Shown here piece after piece: positions 35,773-43,329 of a stretch of 64,000 bases of DNA (position 1 is the stretch's first letter; each line of letters begins with the position of its first letter). The notes beneath the pieces were generated by a model. The model ran no database searches, was not told the origin of the DNA, and saw only the letters and a list, made by a program, of their open reading frames with translations. A program made the translations under genes and the position numbers. The stretch covers positions 1 to 64,000 of the forward strand of contig NZ_CP015104.1 of NCBI RefSeq assembly GCF_002214525.1, read 5' to 3'. The stretch comes from Thermococcus sp. P6. GTDB taxonomy: Archaea > Methanobacteriota_B > Thermococci > Thermococcales > Thermococcaceae.

Positions 35773-36930
35773 TTACCCTTTTTCCAGTAACGCCGAGCGT
35801 AGGTCCCTCAAAAACTCCTCCAGATGCTCCCTCCTGACGTGGGGCATTATGACTATCCTTATGTAGCCCCTGTGTGCGCTTATGCCCCACCCCCTCTCCT
35901 TCAGCTTTTCCTCGACTTCCTCAAGGTTCGGCGTTCCGAACGAGACGATGTTGAGCACAGGTTCCCGGATCAGGTAAACGCCGGGAATCCTCTTTAGCTC
36001 GCCGGCAAACCACCTGCTCAGCTCCATGGCGGTCTTCACGATCTCCCTGTAACCTTCGAACCCGAGGTGCTTTATCATGGCCCACACGGCCAGGGTGTTC
36101 GCGCCGGGCCGGGTTCCGGTTATGGTCGCCTGCCACACCTTTCCCCCCGCGAGGTAAGGTGCCGGGACGCTTATGGCCTCGAGGAACTTTTTCTCCCTGA
36201 AGATTATCCCGCCGGCGGGGATGGGAACCATGCCCATCTTGTGGGGGTCTATCGTCACGCTCATAACCCCCCTGAGCCTGAAGTCAAAGTCCGGAAGGTC
36301 GTATCCGAGCTCCTTTGCGAAGGGTATCACGAAACCACCGAAGGCCGCGTCCACGTGGAGAGGCAGGCCGTAATCGAGGGCCAGATCGCTCAGCGATGGA
36401 ATATCATCCACGACGCCGAGGCCTGTCGTTCCTGCTATTCCAACTATTCCTATCGTGTCCTCGCTGATCCTGTTCTCGACGTCCTTAACATCGACCGAAT
36501 AATCCTCCTTCAACCTCGCCCGGACGAGCCTTACCCCGAGCATCTCGCCGGCCTTCAGGAAGGAGAAGTGGGCACTCTCGGGGATTATAAGCTCGGGTTT
36601 CTCCACATCACTCAGGTTCCTGAAGGCCCTCACCGCCAGAATGTTGGCTTCGGTACCCCCCGAAACCACGTGTCCGTAGCCCTTTTCCAGCCCCAGAAGG
36701 TTCGAGAGCATTTCAATGACCTCTTCCTCGATCTTTCTGCTTCCGACGTGCAAACCCGGGTCGCCGAGGTTCCGGTCTATGTACCTCCTCACGACCTCGA
36801 TCGCGAGGGGATGCGGCTGGGTGCACATCGAGCCGAGTATCCTGCCGGAATCGAAGGTCAGATCCTGAGATGTTTTTTTCTCAAGCTCCTCCAGAACTTC
36901 TCGTTCGCTCGCTCCTTTTCTCGGGAACAT
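35773..36930 (-). CDS. mfnA: L-tyrosine/L-aspartate decarboxylase (MfnA type)
   Basis: PLP-dependent decarboxylase of 385 residues in the archaeal group II family. The cofactor Lys lies in MSVTIDPHKMGMVPIPAGG; other PLP contacts are VVSGGTEANILAVRAFRNL and LHVDAAFGGFVIPF. In methanogens the enzyme makes tyramine. In Thermococcales the homologue has been reported to act as aspartate 1-decarboxylase giving beta-alanine for CoA, which I consider more likely here. ATG at 36930 follows GGTGGGAGA. The convergent sRNA gene B ends within a few bases of its stop. Confidence 0.92.
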   Translation of the reverse strand: MFPRKGASEREVLEELEKKTSQDLTFDSGRILGSMCTQPHPLAIEVVRRYIDRNLGDPGLHVGSRKIEEEVIEMLSNLLGLEKGYGHVVSGGTEANILAVRAFRNLSDVEKPELIIPESAHFSFLKAGEMLGVRLVRARLKEDYSVDVKDVENRISEDTIGIVGIAGTTGLGVVDDIPSLSDLALDYGLPLHVDAAFGGFVIPFAKELGYDLPDFDFRLRGVMSVTIDPHKMGMVPIPAGGIIFREKKFLEAISVPAPYLAGGKVWQATITGTRPGANTLAVWAMIKHLGFEGYREIVKTAMELSRWFAGELKRIPGVYLIREPVLNIVSFGTPNLEEVEEKLKERGWGISAHRGYIRIVIMPHVRREHLEEFLRDLRSALLEKG

Positions 36931-36961
36931 TCTCCCACCGTCCCTTCTTTCCACAGGAGGT

Positions 36962-38137
36962 TTAAGTCCTTATCCTTTCGAGGTACTTCTTAAAGAAAAC
37001 CGGGGTCGTCAGCGCTGTGAGCATCGACACCGCTATGAAACCGGCGAAGAGAACCTGATCTATGAGCCCGGCATTGAGCCCAAAGGTCAGTATGGCCAGC
37101 TCCAGGCTTCCCCTTCCACCCATTCCTATGCCGATGAGTATGGAGTTCCTCCAGTCAAGGCCGGAGAGCCTGCTACCCAGACCGCATCCGATGAGTTTTC
37201 CGGCCACGGCCGAAAGGTAGAGCACCCCGATGAGCATGGGACTAAGGTCCCTTACCGGTGGGTTGAACATCAGTCCAACGTAGATGAAGAAAAGGGGGAT
37301 GAAGAACTCGGTCAGGACCACCTGAAGGTTCCCGATAAGCGCGTTCAGTTTTATCCTCGGGATCACGAGCGGGTCTCTCTTCTCCTTCAGGCGACTTATC
37401 ATAAGGCCTGCCAGATAGGCCCCTATTATCTGGTTGAGGCCGACCCACTGCGCTATTATGGAGAGCGAGAAGGTAAGGATGAGGGTGAACGTGAAGAACA
37501 CGTTGAGGTTCCTGAAGACCGAATTGAACCACTTCGCCCTCTTGAGCAGGTATTCCGAGGCGATGAGGACGGTCCCTATGAAGGCGAATATCTTAACCGT
37601 CAGGATTCCCAGGGAGGAAGCGCTGAGTCCTCCGCCGGCGAGTGCGGTTACTATTCCTATGAGGTAGACCGCCATTATGTCGTCGGCAAAGGCCGCGCCC
37701 ATGAGGATGGACGAGATCTCCCCGGTAACGTGCTCCCTCGCCAGAACGCCGCTCGTTACCTCTATTGCCGTGTTGCCGAGGGCCACTCCCACGAATATCG
37801 CCGCGGTGATGCTCCCGCTAAAGTAGAGCACCGTCAGAAAGCCCAGCGCGAAGGAGAACGCAACTCCCAGGCTCGCCACGATCAGGGCTTTCACGGTGTT
37901 GTGGGCTATGGCCGAGAAGTTGCTCGTCAGTCCCATGTACAGCATCATCATTATCAGCCCGAAATCGGCCAGAACCCGGAGTTCATCGGTGGGTTCTACA
38001 AGGCCGAGCAGGAACGGTCCCAGAATTATGCCCGTGAGGACGTGGGCCACTATGGGGTGGATGTCCAGCTTCTCGAAGAGCCATTCAATGCTCTTGGCCG
38101 TCACGAGGAGAACGGCCAGCGATGGCAGGAACTCCAC
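36962..38137 (-). CDS. Cation:proton antiporter (CPA2 family)
   Basis: Polytopic membrane protein of 391 residues with about twelve helices. The CPA2 features are IVAHVLTGIILGPFLLGL near the start, ALGNTAIEVTSGVLAREHVTGEISSILMGAAFADDIMAVYLIG with the ion-binding Asp-Asp, and GGRGSLELAIL near the end. It likely exchanges Na+ or K+ for protons. It precedes a small TIGR00304 membrane protein gene (upstream, 1-base gap) in one operon. It is more divergent from the two tandem antiporters at 49770-52044 than those are from each other. Confidence 0.92.
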   Translation of the reverse strand: MEFLPSLAVLLVTAKSIEWLFEKLDIHPIVAHVLTGIILGPFLLGLVEPTDELRVLADFGLIMMMLYMGLTSNFSAIAHNTVKALIVASLGVAFSFALGFLTVLYFSGSITAAIFVGVALGNTAIEVTSGVLAREHVTGEISSILMGAAFADDIMAVYLIGIVTALAGGGLSASSLGILTVKIFAFIGTVLIASEYLLKRAKWFNSVFRNLNVFFTFTLILTFSLSIIAQWVGLNQIIGAYLAGLMISRLKEKRDPLVIPRIKLNALIGNLQVVLTEFFIPLFFIYVGLMFNPPVRDLSPMLIGVLYLSAVAGKLIGCGLGSRLSGLDWRNSILIGIGMGGRGSLELAILTFGLNAGLIDQVLFAGFIAVSMLTALTTPVFFKKYLERIRT

Positions 38138-38138
38138 T

Positions 38139-38384
38139 TCATCCCCTCCTCGTCAGCAGAAAGCCTATTATCCAGAGGGCCATGAGGATTATAGCGAGCA
38201 CCGCTGCAACGCTTGCACCCCTCCCCCTTCCGAAGATTATCGGTATCGGGCCTATCATTATCACCCCTCCGCCCTCCACCTCCCCATCACCGAGGCTGGA
38301 TATCACAGTTCCTATGAACACCAGCAGGAAGCCGAGGAGTATCATTCCAAAGCCGGCCATCACGAGGAGGGTTCCCCTGTCCAT
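38139..38384 (-). CDS. DUF131/TIGR00304 small membrane protein
   Basis: Protein of 81 residues with two membrane helices (about 5-28 and 58-77) separated by the short family signature GGGVIMIGPIPIIFGRG. It belongs to the archaeal DUF131 (TIGR00304) family of unknown function. It lies one base upstream of the antiporter gene and is therefore likely co-expressed; a regulatory or accessory role for that transporter is only inferred from position. Confidence 0.85.
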   Translation of the reverse strand: MDRGTLLVMAGFGMILLGFLLVFIGTVISSLGDGEVEGGGVIMIGPIPIIFGRGRGASVAAVLAIILMALWIIGFLLTRRG

Positions 38385-38418
38385 ACACCGGATTTTTCCC
38401 CAATCCCTTTTTAAAACT

Positions 38419-38431
38419 TAACGTTTAAATT
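38419..38431 (+). promoter_or_regulatory. Promoter of the HAD/dolichol-kinase-like pair
   Basis: TTAACGTTTAAATTC contains a TATA centred near 38425, giving transcription start at about 38450, right at the ATG at 38452. The mRNA is probably leaderless. Confidence 0.5.
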
Positions 38432-38451
38432 CGGTGGGGGAAGTGGAATAC

Positions 38452-39150
38452 ATGCTGGTGCTCGTTGACCTCGATGATACCCTGTGCAACACGTGGGATG
38501 CCAGCAGGTACGCCGTGCTCCGCCTCATCCCCTTCCTGCTGAGGAGGCGTAAGTTCAGGGCATTCCTCTACATACTCACCGCCCGCTACCGCGAGCTGGA
38601 GCAGTCGAAGGAGCTCCATATTCTGGATCTGGACAGGATCATCGAGAGGGTCATGGAAAAGGTCTATTCCCGGGTTCCCCGGGAGGAGCTTGAGGAGATG
38701 GAGAGGCTCGTGGATGGGGTCTTCTTCTCCAACCTCAGGCTGTTTCCGGACGCCATCCCTTTCCTCGAGGGGTTGAGGAGGATGAACGCACGGGTGGTCC
38801 TTGTAACGGACTCCTCCACCAGATGGCAGAGGAAAAAGCTTGAATACCTCGGCATAAAGGACTACTTCGATGCCCTGATAATCAGCGGGGAAACCGGTTA
38901 CAGCAAGCTTGAGCCCCACAACTTCCGCCTTGCGAGGCGACTCTTTCCGGGAGAAAGCGAGGTTTACGTTGTCGGGGATCGGGACGATACAGACATGAGG
39001 GGCGGGAAGGGGATAGGTGCCACGACGATACTCGTGAGCAGGGGTTACTTCAAGGGAAGGCTCGCGAAGCACGCCGACTACGTGGTGAAGGACCTCAGGG
39101 AGGCTCTGGAGGTGATCGAGCGTGAGCATAAAAATCGAGCTGAAGCGTAA
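38452..39150 (+). CDS. HAD-superfamily hydrolase
   Basis: Haloacid dehalogenase-type phosphatase of 232 residues. Motif I is LVLVDLDDTLCNT (nucleophile Asp in DLDDT), motif II VVLVTDSS, motif III Lys in SKLEPHNF, motif IV VYVVGDRDDTDMRGGKGIG. The helical cap (about 25-105) is of C1 type. The substrate cannot be named. ATG 38452 is taken over a GTG at 38434 because it fits the promoter spacing and the GTGGAATAC before it. It overlaps the next gene by 29 bases. Confidence 0.9.
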   Translation: MLVLVDLDDTLCNTWDASRYAVLRLIPFLLRRRKFRAFLYILTARYRELEQSKELHILDLDRIIERVMEKVYSRVPREELEEMERLVDGVFFSNLRLFPDAIPFLEGLRRMNARVVLVTDSSTRWQRKKLEYLGIKDYFDALIISGETGYSKLEPHNFRLARRLFPGESEVYVVGDRDDTDMRGGKGIGATTILVSRGYFKGRLAKHADYVVKDLREALEVIEREHKNRAEA

Positions 39151-39769
39151 ATCTCTTCATCTCTCGGGCCTCCTCGTTCCCCTATCTTATCTCCTCTTCG
39201 GCAGAGCGCTTACCCTGACGATCGTCGGCACGGCTTTTTTCCTCTTCGTGGCCCTCGAACCCTTCAGGATAATCGAGGAGATGAGGGACAGAATCAAAAG
39301 AAGGCTCAGGGTACACGTTGACGGGGCCCTTCTCGGACGGGTTGAAAATCTGGAGAGGCAGATAGACGAGATAACCCGGAAGCATGAACGGAACCGCGTG
39401 GCGGCTCACATCTACTTCACCTTCGCCGCCTTCATAGTGGTTTACTTCTTCCCCAGGGAGATAGCGGTGGGGGCGATCACCGTCGCAACGGTAGGGGACG
39501 CTCTGGCTGCCATAATAGGAAGATCCTTTGGCAGGCACAGGTTCCCCAACGGTAAGAGCCTCGAGGGGAGTCTCTCCTACTTCATCTCCGGCTTTCTCGT
39601 TCTCTGGCTCCTCATGGATCCATTTTCAGCCCTTTTCGGGTCCCTCGTCGGGACCCTCGTGGAGTTCTACGGTTTTCCCCCCGGGAGAGATCCCGGAGAT
39701 CAGCTCGACGACAACTTCTCCAACCAGCTGGCGATTGCCCTAATCCTCTACCTTCTGAGCCTGTTTTAA
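39122..39769 (+). CDS. Dolichol/polyprenol kinase-like membrane protein
   Basis: CTP-dependent lipid-kinase-like protein of 215 residues with about six membrane helices. Family motifs are the early ELKRKSLHLSGLLVPLSYLL and the catalytic stretch VGDALAAIIGRSFGRHRFPNGKSLEGSLSYF. Members phosphorylate dolichol, phytol or diacylglycerol; in archaea a role in dolichyl phosphate for protein N-glycosylation is likely. GTG start at 39122 follows GGAGGTGATCGAGC and lies inside the HAD gene. The neighbouring phosphatase could act in the same lipid cycle (inference). Confidence 0.88.
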   Translation: MSIKIELKRKSLHLSGLLVPLSYLLFGRALTLTIVGTAFFLFVALEPFRIIEEMRDRIKRRLRVHVDGALLGRVENLERQIDEITRKHERNRVAAHIYFTFAAFIVVYFFPREIAVGAITVATVGDALAAIIGRSFGRHRFPNGKSLEGSLSYFISGFLVLWLLMDPFSALFGSLVGTLVEFYGFPPGRDPGDQLDDNFSNQLAIALILYLLSLF

Positions 39770-39792
39770 AGGGGGAAGAAAAGGGAAAAGAA

Positions 39793-42700
39793 TCACTCTA
39801 TGGTAACCGTGGCGAACTCCGTGAAGGTGTCCGCATCGCCCCACTCGTCTCCGGGTGCCTTGTCCTTAACGGCCTCCTGAAGCGGCAGGGAATCAACCGC
39901 GGAATCTCCGCCACCCTGTCCGGTCACGTAGGCGACCACGTTCACCTTCTCCGGCTTTCCTTCGAGGGCGCTCCATGGAATGGCTATCTCGAGCGTCTGG
40001 AGGCCGTTCTCAGCACCACCGGTGTAGGCGTAGAATCCCGTCCACTTGAGCTCCTCGTAATTCCAGGCGCTTCCGTCCCAGAGAATGAGCTGTGCACTGG
40101 TTATGTTGCTCGTTCCCTTGTCCCCGAAGAACTCACCGTTCCAGAAGAAGTAGAGCTCAGCGTCAACTCCACCGGTGAAGCTCACCTTCCTGCCCCATGC
40201 GTCGGTGCCCGTTGTGTAGCCTCCTTCTTTGTAGTCGAGGGCTATACCGTAGGCAACCCTCCATGAGGCCTTGTTTTCGGTGGTGAGGGCTATGTAGAGG
40301 AACTGGTCGTCGTAGTCAACGTAGAGGGCCTTGAGGTTGGCACCGTCCTGTCCGTAGTGGCTTTCATCCACCGCTACCGGCTGGACGTTCCAGTCGTCGA
40401 GGTTGCCGTCTATGGTCTTGGTCAGGTTCTTGGCGAGCTCCTCCATGTGCTTCTTCCTCTCGAAGTTTTCGCCCTGGACCTCTTTCAGCATCGCCTCCAT
40501 CTGGCCCACTATCTTTTTCATTCCGGTGTACGCCCCGTATATCTTGAGGGAGCCAACCAGTGCGTAGTTGGGGCTGTCTATGAGCGTTTTGCCTTCGTTG
40601 TAGACCTTCAGGAGGTCCATAACACTGTTTTCGAGCTTCTGGAGTTTCTCATTCATTTCATCGCTCAGGGGCATGCTCTGGAGCTGCTCCATTAGGTCGC
40701 TGTAGCGCTCGTAGTAAATCTGGAAGTAATTGGTTCCGTAGTACTTGTTGAACACTATGAAGGAGTTCTGGTAGCTTATGATCCTCTGTATCCTGGCGCT
40801 TAGCAGGCTCGCACCTTCAACGATGTTGTTCATTCTGATCTTGACGTAGTAATCGGGGATGTTGTCCGTCAGCTCCTTCGTGGTGTTCTCCTCCTTGCTT
40901 ATCGTGTCAACCATGTCGCTTATGCCGTCGTTGGCAAAGTCGTTTCCGAAGTTCCATACCCCTTCGCCGTAGCTGAAGCCGGTTCCCACCTGGAAGGTGA
41001 ACTCCCTGGCCCCTTCGAAGAGGCTCAGCGGAACCCTCACTTCGACGGTGTTCTTCGTCAGGTCAACGCCCACCGTCGCGTCATTTACCGTAATCATGTT
41101 CCCGTCGGGATCCACGAAGTACAGCAGGGATTTCTTGCCCGTTCCGGCGGGGGCAACCGCTGACGTCTGTCCGGTGTACTGATCTCCTCCGAGGTTCACG
41201 GCCATCTGGACGTCCCACTGGATGACCCCATCGGTGTCCATCTCGCCGGCGAACGGGGTCGCCCCTCCCTCCTTGTAGTCTATCGGGACGGCTATGAAGG
41301 TTGCACCGTTGTCGCCGATCTTTATGTTGCTCATGTTGGCGAACCTGAAGAGGAAGTAGACGTAGCGGTCGTCCTTGGTCACCCCAACCTCCGTTAGGTC
41401 GGCGTGGGATGATGTTCCGCCCGGCAGGTACTGGTCTTTGTCGTGCCTCTGGTCGTTGGGGGCGTCGCTCCATATGAAGAACCCGTCTTGGACGGTGTAT
41501 GAATCCGGATCAAGGGTGACCGCGGGCCAGTCCTCCGGGTTTCCGTCCACATCTATGTTCCCCACCCATACCACGTTTACGTTTGTGGTGAACTCGTTGT
41601 TGCTCTCACTGGCCTCGGGTATGAGGTTATCCTCGTCAACAACGGCCCGTATCGTATAGGTTCCGGTGGCGTTTGGGATCCAGCTGAAGGTGAACCCTTT
41701 GCTCTCTCCCGGGTTGAGGTCGGTTGTCCAGTTGGTGTAGAGGGTGTTGTTGATGTAAACCCTAACGCTCGCGTTGATCGCTGGAAGGGAACCCTCGTTT
41801 TTGACGGTAACGTTGTAGACCGCGGTCCTGTTGAGGCCCACAACGCCCGGTCCGCTCACGCTCACCGTTAGATCGGCCATGAGGAACCACTCGCAGGTGA
41901 GCATGTTGGTGAATACGTCTTGGTCTCCCCATTCTCCTCCGATGTTATTGTAGTCTATGGCCGGATCTACGGGCAGGGAATCAACCGCAGAACCACCAGA
42001 TCCGGTTATCCATGACATGATCGCAAACCTGGAGTGCTTGCCTCCGAGGGCGCTCCACGGTATTTTTATCTCCACCGTCTGGAGGCCCGTTGAGGTGTTG
42101 CCCGTGTAGGCAAAGCTTCCGCCCGCGTCCGCGATGCTTCCGTAGGTCCAGCCGCTTCCAGTCCACGTGTTGAAGTTGTCCGTGCCCATTCCGCTGTCCC
42201 AGCCCCACCAGAAGTAAATCTCGTAATCGGGGGCAAAGCCGTTGGAGAAGCTGACGCTCCTTCCCCATGAATCGCTGTTTCCAGTGTAACCGTTCCCCGT
42301 TCCGGGGTCAACGTCTATTCCAATTCCGTAAGCTACATCCCAGCTTCCTGTATTGTTCGTTTTTATTGCGATGTAGAGGTACTGGTCGTCCCACGAAACG
42401 TACATCCTATCAAGGTTCGCTCCGACCTGTCCATTATCCCGACCGGTAACCATTACATCGGATTCACTCCAGTCGTCGAGGTTGCCGTCTATGGTCTTGG
42501 GAGCCACCGAGACCAGGGCCATGCTGGTGAACACGTCCTGGTCCGTCCATTCTCCTCCGATGTTATTGTAGTCTATGGCCGGATCAACGGGCAGGGAATC
42601 AACCGCAGAAGAACCATCGCCTCCAGCCACCCAGGCCATTACCGCCACTTTTTCAGGCTTGCCTCCGAGGGCGCTCCACGGTATTTTTATCTCCACCGTC

Positions 42701-43209
42701 TGAAGGCCCGTTGAGTTGTCGCCCGTGTAGGCAAAACTTCCACCCGCGTCTGCAATGCTTCCGTAGGTCCAGCCGCTTCCAGTCCACGTGTTGAAGTTGT
42801 CCGCACTCAATCCGCTGTCCCAGCCCCACCAGAAGTAAATCTCGTAATCAGGGGCAAAGCCGTTGGAGAAGTTTACCTTCCTTCCCCATGAATCGCCGCT
42901 TCCGGTATAACCGTTCCCGGTTCCGGGATCAACGTCTATTCCAATTCCGTAAGCCACATCCCAGCTTCCTGTATTGTTCGTTTTTATTGCGATGTAGAGG
43001 TACTGGTCGTCCCACGAAACGTACATCCTATCGAGGTTCGCTCCAGCCAGACCGGTATCCTTACCGGTGGCTATCAGATCCGAGGCCGTCCAGTCGTTCA
43101 GACTTCCGTCCACTATCTTGGTCCCGTACATGGCACTTGCAAGATGGCCGGCCGGCACAACACCAAACAGGAGAAGGGCCATCAACACCAACGCAGACTC
43201 CTTTTTCAT
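39793..43209 (-). CDS. Large secreted repeat protein with glucodextranase-C-like modules and CARDB domain
   Basis: Exported protein of 1138 residues with a signal peptide (cleavage near GHLASA, about 26). Order: repeat 1 (about 30-235), repeat 2 (238-435), a CARDB-type Ig domain (445-545), a related but divergent module (548-780), a helical stretch (790-930), and repeat 3 (933-1138). The repeats start (I/K)DG(N/S)L(D/N)DW and contain LDRMYVSWDDQYLYIAI and VEIKIPWSALGGK, as in DOMON-like C-terminal modules of glucodextranase and amylopullulanase. No catalytic domain is visible. It is probably a surface alpha-glucan-binding protein; it lies divergent to 4-alpha-glucanotransferase. ATG 43209 follows GGAGGTGTGTAGGG. 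Confidence 0.85.
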   Translation of the reverse strand: MKKESALVLMALLLFGVVPAGHLASAMYGTKIVDGSLNDWTASDLIATGKDTGLAGANLDRMYVSWDDQYLYIAIKTNNTGSWDVAYGIGIDVDPGTGNGYTGSGDSWGRKVNFSNGFAPDYEIYFWWGWDSGLSADNFNTWTGSGWTYGSIADAGGSFAYTGDNSTGLQTVEIKIPWSALGGKPEKVAVMAWVAGGDGSSAVDSLPVDPAIDYNNIGGEWTDQDVFTSMALVSVAPKTIDGNLDDWSESDVMVTGRDNGQVGANLDRMYVSWDDQYLYIAIKTNNTGSWDVAYGIGIDVDPGTGNGYTGNSDSWGRSVSFSNGFAPDYEIYFWWGWDSGMGTDNFNTWTGSGWTYGSIADAGGSFAYTGNTSTGLQTVEIKIPWSALGGKHSRFAIMSWITGSGGSAVDSLPVDPAIDYNNIGGEWGDQDVFTNMLTCEWFLMADLTVSVSGPGVVGLNRTAVYNVTVKNEGSLPAINASVRVYINNTLYTNWTTDLNPGESKGFTFSWIPNATGTYTIRAVVDEDNLIPEASESNNEFTTNVNVVWVGNIDVDGNPEDWPAVTLDPDSYTVQDGFFIWSDAPNDQRHDKDQYLPGGTSSHADLTEVGVTKDDRYVYFLFRFANMSNIKIGDNGATFIAVPIDYKEGGATPFAGEMDTDGVIQWDVQMAVNLGGDQYTGQTSAVAPAGTGKKSLLYFVDPDGNMITVNDATVGVDLTKNTVEVRVPLSLFEGAREFTFQVGTGFSYGEGVWNFGNDFANDGISDMVDTISKEENTTKELTDNIPDYYVKIRMNNIVEGASLLSARIQRIISYQNSFIVFNKYYGTNYFQIYYERYSDLMEQLQSMPLSDEMNEKLQKLENSVMDLLKVYNEGKTLIDSPNYALVGSLKIYGAYTGMKKIVGQMEAMLKEVQGENFERKKHMEELAKNLTKTIDGNLDDWNVQPVAVDESHYGQDGANLKALYVDYDDQFLYIALTTENKASWRVAYGIALDYKEGGYTTGTDAWGRKVSFTGGVDAELYFFWNGEFFGDKGTSNITSAQLILWDGSAWNYEELKWTGFYAYTGGAENGLQTLEIAIPWSALEGKPEKVNVVAYVTGQGGGDSAVDSLPLQEAVKDKAPGDEWGDADTFTEFATVTIE
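41905..43122 (-). repeat. Tandem duplicated module (repeats 1 and 2) in the surface protein gene
   Basis: Two modules of about 200 codons lie head to tail: repeat 1 at 42505-43122 and repeat 2 at 41905-42498. Long stretches match base for base, for example CCGATGTTATTGTAGTCTAT at 42558 and again at 41938, and CGATGTAGAGGTACTGGTCG at 42991 and 42370. Such similarity at third positions points to recent duplication or gene conversion. A third, more diverged copy lies at 39793-40413. Confidence 0.85.
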
Positions 43210-43221
43210 CCCTACACACCT

Positions 43222-43315
43222 CCACTGGTGTACGTCCTAAGACTATAATCACCGCTGGTGACTACATGGGCAAAAAGGTTTATATGCTTTTCCTATCATA
43301 TCACCGGTAGTGATA
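43222..43315. promoter_or_regulatory. Divergent promoter with glycolytic-motif operators
   Basis: For 4-alpha-glucanotransferase (+): TATA GTTTATATGC (43278-43287) and, at 43299-43315, TATCACCGGTAGTGATA, an exact match to the Thermococcales glycolytic motif and a palindrome, straddling the expected start near 43309. For the surface protein (-): TATA GATTATAGT (43242-43250) with a weaker operator AATCACCGCTGGTGACT (43247-43263) that overlaps the upstream side of that TATA. The first site should allow TrmBL1/Tgr repression; the effect of the second is open. Confidence 0.75.
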
Positions 43316-43329
43316 ACGGAGGTGGTCTC

